DNA of 64,000 nucleotides, from contig NC_092674.1 of assembly GCF_964355755.1 (NCBI RefSeq), positions 11,973,001 to 12,037,000 of the forward strand. Direction: 5' to 3'. The position numbers and the translations under genes are program-made. The notes beneath the pieces are model-generated. The model had not been told where the DNA came from, did no database searches, and worked only from the letters and a program-made list of their open reading frames with translations. This DNA comes from Antedon mediterranea (lineage: Eukaryota; Echinodermata; Crinoidea; Comatulida; Antedonidae). Positions 47,816 to 60,900 of this stretch are shown here, piece by piece; positions within the stretch are counted from its first letter, which is position 1, and each line of letters opens with the position of its first letter.

Positions 47816-48731
47816 ATTCCTACTCTATAGCACATTTTAAGGTTATAAATGTTTTTAAAAAGAACTAACTTATAACATGATGTTTATTATAAAACATTAA
47901 TAGAAATATCTCTAATTTAAAATGAACAAAACAAACATTAACACACCAAATTATTAAAATTGCTAAAATAATATATAAAATATATAGGCCTATATAAGTC
48001 CAAATGCAAATTACTGAAAAAAATGACAATGCTGTGGATATCAGTGACTGGATCTCAATGGAGATACAAAAATAAAAAGCGAAAAGCTAAATCAAAACGA
48101 TAAAGTAAACAGCCAGAAAAGTTAGCAGAGCTTTCGAGCAACACTAGCCCTTCATCAGTGCAAGTGTATATATATATATATATCTTTAAATGCAAGAAAC
48201 AGCGGATTGACGCAACGCAACTATTTAGACCAATCACAGGAGACAGCTCGGATGATCAATGACGTGTGTTTGGTTAAAATTTTTTGCATTATATGCACGT
48301 CTTGCACTTGGTCATATTAGTTTAATTGATTAATGAATAGAATTAATGAATAGTATTCATTAATCCATGATTACTCTAAAATAATATTATATTCGCTTCA
48401 AATAATATAGAATAATTAAACGAAACTGTTTAAAAATGGCTATAAGGCGATACAGTGGAATGGGCGTCTACAGTAGACCTACTAATGATATAATCATGAC
48501 ATTTTAATAATCTTGGATCCGCCATGATATTAATAGCCGCAATTATTTATACTTATTTAATATTATACTTATATAATGGTATTATTATCAGTTACGCCTA
48601 TAATAAGAAATATACTTTGCATTATATATTTACACAATACTTTCTTCTCAGTTACTAATAAAAATGAGGAGAAGAATTTAGGTCTGCTTTTTTTTTGTAG
48701 CCTGTTAATTGATAACATAATGTAACGCCTT
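47816..48731. other. Convergent intergenic region, 3' flank of the phosphatase gene
   Basis: AT-rich, with a (TA)n microsatellite at about 48164-48182. It probably includes the 3'UTR of the minus-strand phosphatase gene. No gene seen. Confidence 0.45.
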
Positions 48732-51700
48732 TTAGTTTACATTTTCGTAACTCTGTGAACCATCCAGAATTCTAACTGCTGCATCGTAACAAAACTGGTA
48801 CTGCTCCTGAAATAAAAGAAAACAAAATTAGGGGACAAACGTATGGAAGGCGAACACTGCAAAATACACACAAATGACATAATATACTTGTTCTGAGTCT
48901 GTAGTTAATTTGCCTTATTTTTATGATAGCCCATGACCATTCTGATTTTTGTCTGGACAACTGAAAATGAAGTATTATATTTTTGAAACGCCATTTGTAC
49001 CAAACTATTTACTTTTTACTAATAATACTGAAACACAGTCTAGAACCTAGAAAAACGCCATACAAACACAAAGCGAAACACGAGTACAGCCAATAGATGA
49101 GACCCACCCCACGTTATTATTGATCTATGTTAATCTGTTGTGGCAATTCTGTATTTTTTATGGTTGTCATATTTATTTTCGCGAACCGAATACATAACAT
49201 ACAATTTTGCAATTGTAGATCTTTTGAAAGCCAAACGCATTGTTAAAACTTGTTAAAAGAATTGTCATCTCAATACGCCTAGTAATAGTGATGCTACTTT
49301 GTGACTGTGCAGAAGTGGATAATAGCGAATTAAAAAAAAAATCCATTATTATTTCTCATTTATTTAGGAAAATACTTGTCGAAGATACTTACCATGTTGT
49401 CAACCATATATGGACATGATTTACGTAATTGTTTCACTGTATGGTACACATCTACTAAAGTCTCCTCTTTGATCTTCTGAATAATCGATGACACTGCACA
49501 ATATAGTCCACAACGTCCCGCACCGTCCCTGTTGAAATAGTTATTAACAATTTAAAAAATGTAATATTTATATGTACGTTATCCCTATATTTCAAGTTTC
49601 GTGCACTTTCTGCATTATTCAACCTTGAGGACGATTAAAGTATATTGATTGAAATGTAGAGAAACTCAACATTACTTTTCAGAACTACGCGGTGTACCGT
49701 AAACTTTAAAACACACACATATATGTTATTTCAGCATGTATTTAAGAATCTAGTTGGTGTTTAACAGCAATTTTTATATCTAGTTCTTGAGAATAAAGCA
49801 TAATTACAGTATAAAACTGTTGCCATTATTTCCTCTTGTACTTGACACAATAAGGTATAAGGAAATCGACTATGTCCTCCAAATAAACAAGTCCACACAA
49901 ATAACTTACTGACAAACGATGATCGCTGGACATCCCTTGCAAGACCGCTGTCGTGTTTCAACTGTTGATATCAGTTGTACAAACGATTCCAAGTCTGGTA
50001 TCTTGACACTACTCTGCCATTGTGTGTATAAAAAGTGGGATATATCTCGTGTTGCAGATCCCTGGATATCATTAAAAAGAACCATTGTATTAATAGTTCA
50101 TGTTAACCATCTTGATGATTGATTTATGAAAATTACTGTAAACAAAGTAGCCTAAATTAAAAGTTTCTTTGGGATCTGGTCACTTTCCGATTAATTGTGT
50201 GTGTTTACATTGACTTGTTGGTTAGACAACTCCGTCTTTGACCAAAACATTATGCGAAAATGACATGTTGCGAATTGAGATCGAAATGGGAGAAAGTATA
50301 CTCTGGTATTATGGTGTTTATATTGATTATAGGACAATAATTTAAACCAGAGTGGTGGTACTAGACTTGCCCACAAGTCTGAAGTTATTATCTTTTCTAC
50401 CTTTTCTATATGATCCACCAGTCGGCGTTTCGATTTTTGTCTGAAACCTACGAGCTATTTGTTACTAATATTAATTCAAAACCCCGTCTGTAGAACCTAG
50501 ACTAGAGTGGTACCGGTATAACAATGTGTGTGTTTAGAACGCTGAAACGTGTAAAAAGTTATCATGTGTATAATTTATGAAACAGACAATAAATATGGTT
50601 TGGGCTGAGGTTTCATTTCCTTTATATAGTCAAATATGTTACGTAATAATTGTAATTGCCAACAGAATACCTTTTTCAATGTGACTGTTTGTTGAACAAT
50701 ACCATGTTTACGTTCCGAAGACTCAACTTTGACAATGTATTCCCCGTATTCGAGTTGTTCACTCACGTGTTCAGGTATGTACCTCGCGTACGATTTGTCT
50801 TCTAATTCATTCAAAGTTACAATAATCTGAGATTTATAATCAAACACCATGCTCCAAAAGTCACTACACGTGTTTATGGGATCCGAGATTGGTGACTGAG
50901 TTGTAATAAATGCATTTCGTCTGGTGTATAACTATAATTGGTAAGAGCACAAGCATAAGCATAGGCATAGGTGGAATGAAATTAAGTTTATTGTCTTTTA
51001 AATATGAAAAGTAGTCATAATGAAAGTGTTAATATGCATATACTATTCCGAACATTTTGGCAGGTCCAATTAAACAATATATTTGGAGTTTAGTTCATGT
51101 AGTTATTATAATTAAAATAATACGTTTTATTATGAACATTGTATCCAGTTACTAGCTGTCCTTAGCAATTTTCATAGTTTATTTGTAAAGTATAATATGT
51201 AACATTTTTAATACAATGGGATATGTAAATATCTTTAACATAACCTTAAGTATGTATGTGACATAGTCGTAATATCTGAAGAATATATGAATTACGAAAT
51301 TTAACTAGATAAAAGATACTAGGATAGAATAAGAAGAATCAGGTGCATATTCAGATCCAATGATTTATTATTACGAATTAATATATTAAATGAAAAAAAA
51401 AGAAATGTAAAGAAACATACGTCACAGAACGACGCATTGATGTAATCGGTGCCATTTTTTGAAGGCGTCATTAGATAAACACGTGATCTGTTTACTGATA
51501 TTGGAAATTGAACAAAATATACGTTAGTGGTAATTTTGTCAATTGCAACCAAGTTGATGGTAGATACATTTAATATTGATTTATTTTAATATTGTGCTTA
51601 AAGGTTAAAGGTTAAAGGTTATTATACTATCATAGTATAGTTTATAGTTTACAAACTGAAGAGGTCAATCGTGGACCTATTTGAAGTGAAAATAAACTAA

Positions 51701-51985
51701 ATTATGAACCAATTTAAAATTATTTAATATTAATTTTAAATGATTTAATGTTAATATTCAAAAAGAATATATGCCGCATTTTTTAAACAAATGTATTATT
51801 TATTAAATATGAATGTTTTCTTTTGAAATAAAATATAGTTTTTTGTTTTGTTTTTATACTAGGTTAACAAACAAATAAAACGTACGTGGTATAACGTCTT
51901 GAAATCTGTTTAGCATTATAGTGTTGGATTGCTTTCCAGTCGAAATCATTTCTTCTACTGGCTTTGGGAACACAGTTTTAAGTGT
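48732..51985 (-). CDS. PTP domain D2 (degenerate, probably pseudophosphatase)
   Basis: Starts [13 protein letters not shown] and [17 protein letters not shown], with DYINASFC. The exon 50671-50931 has AFITTQSPI and [18 protein letters not shown]. The expected WPD is WQS ([10 protein letters not shown], 49910-50061) and the expected HCSAGxGRTG is VCQDGAGRCG, across 49910-50061 and 49393-49528. Cys and Arg remain, but the general-acid Asp and the His are lost. It ends [14 protein letters not shown] and a stop at 48732. D2 domains commonly regulate D1 or its dimerisation; that role here is inferred. Confidence 0.9.
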
Positions 51986-54900
51986 CTGAAACATAAGTAA
52001 ATAATTATGGAAGTACACATGGAAGTATACGATTTTTTTAAACAACCATCACATGGCTTTCAAATTATGAATACTTCTCTTACATGAATAATTATTTTCA
52101 GAATGATAAAGGATCAATACTATATTTTAGCCAATTGTTAACGATGTATTCTTCAATGAATGGTTTGACTTAGCATGCTCTTGAAAATAGCTGCTATAAT
52201 TGACTTAAATGTTGAAAGTAGTAAGCCTACTCAGTGTTACATGACAAAATAGTCATAATTGTTACAAAATATGAATGTTGTAAGGTCTATCCTATTATTA
52301 AAAAGTATAGTTCTGGCTCTACCGTCAATTGTTGCGATATAGTCGTTTCTTCTTCATTCCCGTTAACTCTTGTAAGGTTACACAATACACGATTCAGGTC
52401 AAGAACTGGAATAGTCGTTTGTCCACAGAATAGTATCTCAAGTAAAACTTCGTAGATAAATGTATACTGCTCCTGTTAAAAATAAAGTAATTTACATGTA
52501 CGGCTAATTTAACAATGAAGTGTGCTAGTATGCATTTTAGTAAACAACTAAAAACACTCTGAATTTCCAATGGTTGCCAAATAGAAATTAGCCTATCCTA
52601 CATTTTTGTGGTTCCACTATTATATATACCCGTTAGTCTATAGAAATACATTGTCAATTACTATGGTTGGAACTTTGATAAAGTGTCTCCCTTTTCTAAC
52701 ATTCACGTTTTAATTAGTAGAAACAATAATCATTCATCCTAAAACTTCTATTATTCTGAAATATAAGGAAATTTAAAGCTTTTTTGTGTTGTGTGTAAAC
52801 CCATATTTATATACCACATCCTTAGTTAAAAGAAAGTACTTGTGCTGTGTTTAAACTATTGCTTTAAATTTCCTCTAAAATAAATTTAGAAGGTTACACA
52901 ACAATTCCACAAGTTATTAAAAAGACGCCATTTGGAAAAGGTTGTATTACTTGTCGGCGAGGTATATTTAATTTTGCTGTTTGGTTTACGTTATTTGATA
53001 ATTGCCATCAAAATTCTTACAAGATTTAAAATACCGTGAAATGTACCAGTACATTCAACCGTCGAGTAAAGCAGTGATTTTAAACATACTTAAGGTGTTA
53101 CTGTATTATGATGTTTAAACAAGCTTTCAGCACTAGCAGAACGTTTATATTTGAATTACTTATCCTCATCTAAAGAAATATATTCATCTACCAGCAAGAC
53201 ACTACTAACTAATGCGATGTAAGCAAGTTAGATGATCTAACAAAGTAGTAAATGTTTCTTTATATTTACTTGAGTTTGAACCATCTGTATACGTTGTTCT
53301 CTCATAATTTTCACAAAGTTGAACACATCGATGCTTCCTTTCTGTTTCACCATATCCAACATGGAGGCAAGTGTAATGACGGTACCCGTTCGCCCTGCTC
53401 CAGCGCTAAGTACAACAATTTAATAACATGATTAACAATCATTTTAAACAGTAATAATAAAATATTTTCACCTTGAAAAAAAAATTCTTTCTTGAATATG
53501 CCATTGTGATGGATTGATTTCATTCTTTTTCAGTCCAGTTAAATATTGTAACATCAGAGAGCTCTATAGTAATATCTATATAAACTCTAAACAAGATAAA
53601 ACAATAATATTAAAAATAATATGTCATAATCATTATTATTATATTAGATTCGATTAAAGTTTGAACAGTAAGAAGAAACGAATCCACAGACATATTAAAT
53701 AAATCAATACAAACCTGCAATGAACAATGACAGGTCCAGTGTTTGGTGGCGCTTTTTTCTGTTCATCTTTAAATTTGTAAATGAAATCCACGAGATGTGT
53801 CACCTCTGTTGGTACACTCTTGTCTGGCCATGATATGAAGTGATAGTGCCATACAATATGATTATCTTCATACCCTTCCTGTACATTAAAATAGAAGAAT
53901 ACAAGAATTGTTTGTGAGCAAATTCCTGTTCTTTTTAATGTTACTTTATGTTTCACAATCGCCGTACCAATTTAAATAAAACATGCATACGTGGTTGTAT
54001 CGGTATCTGTTATATATTATATTTGGAATTGTCTATGTAATGTGTTATTTTGTTTATCAACAAAGAGATCCTTCAAATCATTATGGTATTAAATCCAATA
54101 TTTTATATTTCAATTACCTTTTGAATTGTGAATTTTCGAATAATAAAATTCTTGTTGTCCTGTTCTTCAGTATTTGTGACTACAACGTCTCCGTAATAAC
54201 AGGACTTTCTAAGGTCTGGCCAATATTTTTCAGACTTTTTCTAAGAAGAAAAAAAAATCTAATTTGATTAATTTAAGATAAGAAATTCATAGCTATTAGA
54301 GTTATTTTCTCGTGTTATGTTATTCGTTCTTTTATTATTAGAAATTACAAATGTATATTTCGTAATAAATTGTTAATTTTCTCGTCTCACATTTACTGCT
54401 GGAATAAAAACTATACCTTTCCTCCTTCTGAAACATTTGTTACCATGACGATAACTGTAGAATTCTCTTGCCAAACCATCCTCCACATATCATTAACTGA
54501 TGCTACATTAGGTCCTGCAAATATACCTTACATGTGTATCTTATATTTTCAAAATGTGTATTTTATATGTCATTTCATTCTTCTTTGGTTACATAACTAT
54601 ACTAATTGATTTACAGAGTATACTTAAATAATAAGATGAAGTTATGTACAAATAGTAATAGTTACCTTGACATGCAATGTATTCATGTGAGTATTTGTAT
54701 CCCTGAAAATGTGTTGAAATAATTATAAGTTAATCGAATTATAAAAATAGCATTATTAACATTGTTGTAATTATATTTTGATTCGATTCAACAAGTAATT
54801 ATTCAAACTACCTATTAAACAAAAACAAAAACAGTTTAAATGTCATAATTTGTCTAAAAATGATTAACTTCATCTTCAATTATGGACATAAAAGAAGAAG

Positions 54901-57900
54901 AAGTTTAAATAATCTGCTTAAGATACACTATAAAGAATTAACTATACAAGTAATATAATAAAGTACATCTAGATACGAAGCATTGATATAATCAGATCCG
55001 GCGATGTTTTCTTGAGATTGTAAAATGACTCTAGAATGATCATCTGAAATGATAATTATTGTAAATAATAATAAAATAGCTTTTATATTGTTGTTTTAAA
55101 ACTTAGTTATTGAAATGAAGTGTTTAAAATAAGTGTAGGCCTACATTCATTGAACTGGTTAATGGATTGATATCTGTACAAAGACGAATTGATATGATTT
55201 AACCAAATACAAGGCTGAATAAAATAAAGGAGGCCAAATACAGATACAAAATGAAACATTCATATTAGGTCAAACCAAAAATAAAACAAACATATTCAAT
55301 ATTATTTACTTTCAAAATTTACCAATTTAATATAAAATATAACTTACATGGAATAACATTAGCATATCTGTTTTTATAATGGTTGACAGAGCTCTTTGCT
55401 TCTTTCCATGGATGGAGTGGACGATTGCCAAGGTCCTTGGAAGAAAATATTGTTATAAAAAAGTGACTGTATGGTACTATAAAATAGCTTGTAAAGTGTT
55501 AAAATAATATCCCACAATTATAGCTGACCCGAAAGTCAATGAAAATCATTCTCAAAGATAACACGTTATATTTAGAAGGAACTCGCCAACGGTGGTTGAT
55601 GAATAGGCATACATGGTAAGGTTGGCAGAAAAATCCGGAGACGGTAACAGAATCGTAATCATATTGTTAACTTTTAATTTTCATTATACATAAAAAACAT
55701 TTCTAATACATATGTATAACAATCTTTTCCGCGACAATTTTTGATCGTAGATAGAATGTGAACATTAATATATAAACATGTTTATTCTGGCTTGGTCCTA
55801 AATTTTAAACTATATGGCCTACCTCAAACTCTTTCTCAAAATTTTGCACTGAGTCAACATGTTTTAACAAGACATATGAGTGAAGATCAGAAATAGCAAT
55901 TGGTTGTTGTGTATCCTTATGTAAACTTGCGTTGGTATATATTGGTTCTAGCTCTTTGTTTGGTATCTCACTGTTAGCGTTGGCATTGTTATCTGTGTCT
56001 GACATACTTTCCGATGCATCAGCTTGCGACTGACCTGTAAAACAATAACTTACAGAATTGTGTTACCTTTATTGGTTAACTACTTATTTTTCTGATGTTC
56101 AAATTTAAATTTTAAATTAACATAGTCAATGAAAGTAATCAACGAACGATTGATATCTATATGCCTTCCACTATGTTCCACACTGTAAATATTCTTAAAC
56201 AAATTAAGAGGAAGTTATAAATAATTGTAATATGCCCATTTACACTAGGACGATAACGATCGACGATAAATAGATACAAATGTGCATTTTCCATACATAA
56301 AACAAAGGGATTCTAAAATGTTTTATCCTAGAACTACTAACATAACCATCTATGCTGACTTTGGTGGAAATAACAATTTCACACGAGCAATACTATTGTG
56401 ACGATACATTGATTGTATTGTTCTTAGTGATCATAACATCATTTTATTGGATTAAAAAAAAAATTCTATAAGAGACAACATAAATGGTTATACTGTAATA
56501 GTTCAAGAATGAAACCTTTTCTAATTTCTTTTGTGTTATGTGAGAACAATTATGCTTATCTATTATTTATCGTCGATCTGTATCTTCCTAGTGTGTAGAA
56601 GCCTTAACGTCCAAATGTATATTCAACATATTGATCCACAATATTTCAGATCCCTGAAAATATGTATTTCCTATTATAATTATGATGGAAGACAAAAGCT
56701 CATAATTATTTGAAATAATAAATGAATCTTAATTGATAACCTGGATTTTCTTGAATTTCGTTCAAAACCGGGTCAAGATTATTCCATGATTCTCCTTTGT
56801 TGAAATGTAGTTGTTTTCTGAAGTTTATAAAAAGGAGACGAACAAAAAATAAATGTAAAGAACATCAATTTTCGAGAATGAACGTGGTTGAAAAAGAAGG
56901 ATAAATAGAAGTGACGAGGCGAAACAAATATATATTTGTACATGTTTGTTATGTTATAAATTGTATTATGTAGTGGTGTAAAAACAAAATTGTTTTCTGA
57001 TATATGATTTGTTTATATGGATAATATATGCCTTAATAATGATTATTATTTTGTTTGTATAATTAACTGTATACTATTCTTAAAAATATAAAACAGTAGA
57101 CATGAAAGGTAGCTTATAATTCTCATTAAATAGCGAGAAATTCTAGGCACAGTACAGTTGTGAAACCAACATACTTCTGTATGAACAAATGAATAATTGT
57201 ATTATTCAAACCATTATTATTCAAACATACCTTTTCATTAGGAAATAAATCACAAAAACTATGGCGGTCACCAAAGCTATAGATCCAGTAACTGATCCTA
57301 CAATAGCACCTACATTCAATCAAATACATTTATTATAATAACTTGGTGTCATTTATGTTTCATGATTCTAAATTTGAAACCTAAGAGAAATGCTGAAGAT
57401 TACTGATTACTAATGCAGACGTTTACCTTATTTATTTATTATCTTATACATTATTTGAAATGTTACATTAGGCTATAATTAATTTGACTACTTGCCAACA
57501 TTTGAAATGGAGCTTGGACACATTTCTGATTACTGGTTACGAGTAAAATGGATAAATTGACCTTACTGTAACTATGTTGTAACTAAATATCAATTATTTA
57601 ACATTGTCACAAACCTGTGTTTGGTTTGTTTACATGTTGTAGTGTTGCTATAGTTATTCCTTGAGAAAAATTGCCAAATCCTTTGGATGTCTTCGCTGCT
57701 ACCTAAAACATAAATAATAATGATAATAGTAATTTAAAAAGCAGACTGAACAAGGGAAGAGAAATCTTAAGTAGTACTTTTCATTGTTTTGGAAATATAA
57801 AACTCACAATCAGGTCTCATGTATTTCCTCTCACATTTACTTAAGGTAAGAATCACATTCCTACTGTTTAGCAATGCGTTAAGATCTCGTGCTGATGGAA

Positions 57901-60900
57901 AATAGATTTAAATTTATACAAATGTGTTGAAATCGTACCTTCACTACATAACTAGTATTGGGATAAATATTAGCATGTACGTCTATTTCTATATCTTTAG
58001 TTGTAATGAACATCTCATCACTATCCTCCGCCATTATAGAAACGTTGTATAATTCAATGTGACAAAGATTCTCAGGCGATGGAAACCATTCTAAATGAAT
58101 GGAAGTGTCTGTAGCTGACGATTTGGTTATGTTTGGTAGGCCTGGATCTGTAAAACCGAAATCACATTACTAAAATTAAATAATCTTACAAAAAGCGTAT
58201 GCTTTCATATGAAACTCAATTTTACAAATTTTCGAAATGATGTCATTTATTACCAAAAAATACCTTTTTTTTAGAAATTTCACCAATCAATATAGGCCTA
58301 CTAAATTGAAATGGTATTAAATAAAATGAAATATAGTATATTCAGTAACATATGTAATGAAACGAGGATTCAGATTTGAGGTCTCATTTATACACAATGT
58401 AGCTATACAATTTTGTCCTGCATAGTATCCCAGTGAAGGTACTTACAGGCAACCATTGTCCTGATTGTTGTATTGTCAGTTGACCCGTTGACGTTTTGAA
58501 ATGATGCAGATACTTCAAATGTATAAGTAGTACATGGTTGTATATCGTTGTCAAATAGAAGCTGAGTTTCTTCAGTAGATCCTATTTGATTATTACCATT
58601 GTCTGTGCTGAGTGAGTAATGATACACTATTTTGCTATCTTCTTGGCTACATCTTGATTCATCCCATGATATAAAAATGGATCGTTCCTCAATTGATGTA
58701 TGTTTTGGTCGTATTTTAACATCTATGAAAATGTTAACTAATATTAATTTCTTTAATGCTATTAATGATAATATCATTAGTAAGATTACGATTACTTGCC
58801 ACATTTAATTCATGATATTCATATACCACAGCTCATTGGCTGTAATATAAAATTACCAACCAACACTATGGTATGCCAATTAAAATACACTCCATCGCAA
58901 CTCGTTATTTAAATTGTATTATTAATTAGCAAGTAAACTGTAATCAAGATAGCAACATACCGGATGGTGCTGTTTGTTGAATATAATCTTCACTCCATGG
59001 TCCGATATACTTCATATTATTAAATATTCTTGTATTCAAACGGTATTCAGTGCATTCAGATAAATCTTGCACATTATAAATAGTATTTGTTGTATTGAAA
59101 TAGTTTACATCCACATTGCTTAAGGTAGTTTTAACTTGATAAAGTAGAATATCATCACATTGAATGTTGTAAGTACTGTCATCAACCACCTGTAATGAAG
59201 AAGCAGTACGTCCGGTAAAGTAATTTTTATTCAAAAAATGATCTTCATTAATTCTAATTCTTACACTATCTACTGTAGCAAAATAAAAAATAACTAAAAT
59301 ATGGCTAATATTGACGAAACATAAATACAACTAGTTAAAGTTTAGTATACAATTTAGGTATCGCTTCATGTTGAATATCAACACATACAGTAAAATGAAT
59401 GTAATTGAATGTCCGTAGTTAAGCTAGATGTTATTCAAATAATAGTTTAAGACATCTTTACACATTCACAGTTTTTATTAAAATATTTCCGTTTACCTGA
59501 ATATCAAGCCTCAATTCTTGTCCAGAGACAGAGATAACTTCTAAACTCGGTGAAATTAGCGGTTCTATACAAAAAATGAAAGGTAAACAGTTTCCAAAAT
59601 AAAATGTAAGTAGGACAAAAAAGCTAATTAATAAATTTGAACCTCAAAATGGCAAACGGATCTAGAAAAAGTAAAAGCAATTGCATAAAAAAAAGTTGAA
59701 TGGAGAGATATTGTCTAGCTGAAGAACGGCGACGAAGCTGTAAATTATAGTGTAGGTAATATTGATAGCCGACGAATTGTAACGTGTACACGAATGTATA
59801 CAATATAATACTAACTCAGCCACATGTTATTTACATTTTTAAGAAACGAAAACCTAAATGTTCGATATTAAAATAGAAGCAGAAAGTGAAAAGTACACAT
59901 CCGGGTTACTTTCTCACACGATCTTTCTAATAAAATAAATATAAAGTTATAGCTCCATGATAATACGTTCTAAAACTAACTTCAGAATTTGATAACTATA
60001 TGTAAATAGTATGAAAGTACATATATAAGCCCACCTATGTTATGGTAGTATAATAGATTTTTGTTTTTGTCATCATTTCATACATTCAGCTATCATCAAT
60101 AATAGTTATAAATAAATAAGTAACAACATTCCTAGTGTCGAGATTAAAGATATCACACAAATGTGTAATGAGGAAATGTTATCTAAATTAAAAAGTATTT
60201 TAGCTGATGAATCTCATATTCTCAACATTAAGTTAGTAGTTACCAGATCTGGAAGATTAACAACAATTACAATTAAAACAAATAGACATACATTTTCATT
60301 CTTACCTAGCGCTGAATGACTTAATAAATCGAATTTGAATCTGAATAATAATGATAATAATAATAATCTAAATATACTATTTTCTGCAGGAAATATAAAA
60401 CAATACCCTACTGAGTGTGCCTAATGTCTAATATCGTCGGAGCTTCCTCGACCACTTGACGGCTCCAGAATGGATGCTAGATTTGCGGAGCTGCTACCAC
60501 TGTTTGGTAAGTTTGAGTAAATTTATATGAATAAGAAACGAGTATGTTGAATATCACATGATGGATATTACACACGCAGAGTAAAAGTAGACATGTAGAG
60601 CGAACTGGTTACCTGAGCAAACTGTCTGTGTTTCTCCTAGTGAACTTGGCGGACCAGTAGATTCTGTATCATGAACGTCTCTAGAATGTCGAGCGTAAAT
60701 GTGAATTGTATCATGAAGTTCAAGACCAGTTACATTCACAATATCATCTCGGCTACTGACAACTAACCATTTGCTATCTGTACTCAATCTGTACCAAAGT
60801 TGATGTTCTGTGATGATTCCTGTTCCATAATCTTCACCATAGATCCAGTTTACGTCAAAAGAAATGGATGTTGCCATCTGTTTAATGACTCTTGGTGGTT

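Noticed and set aside
48164-48182. (TA)n run as a possible element or promoter
   Set aside because: Simple microsatellite with no other supporting signal.
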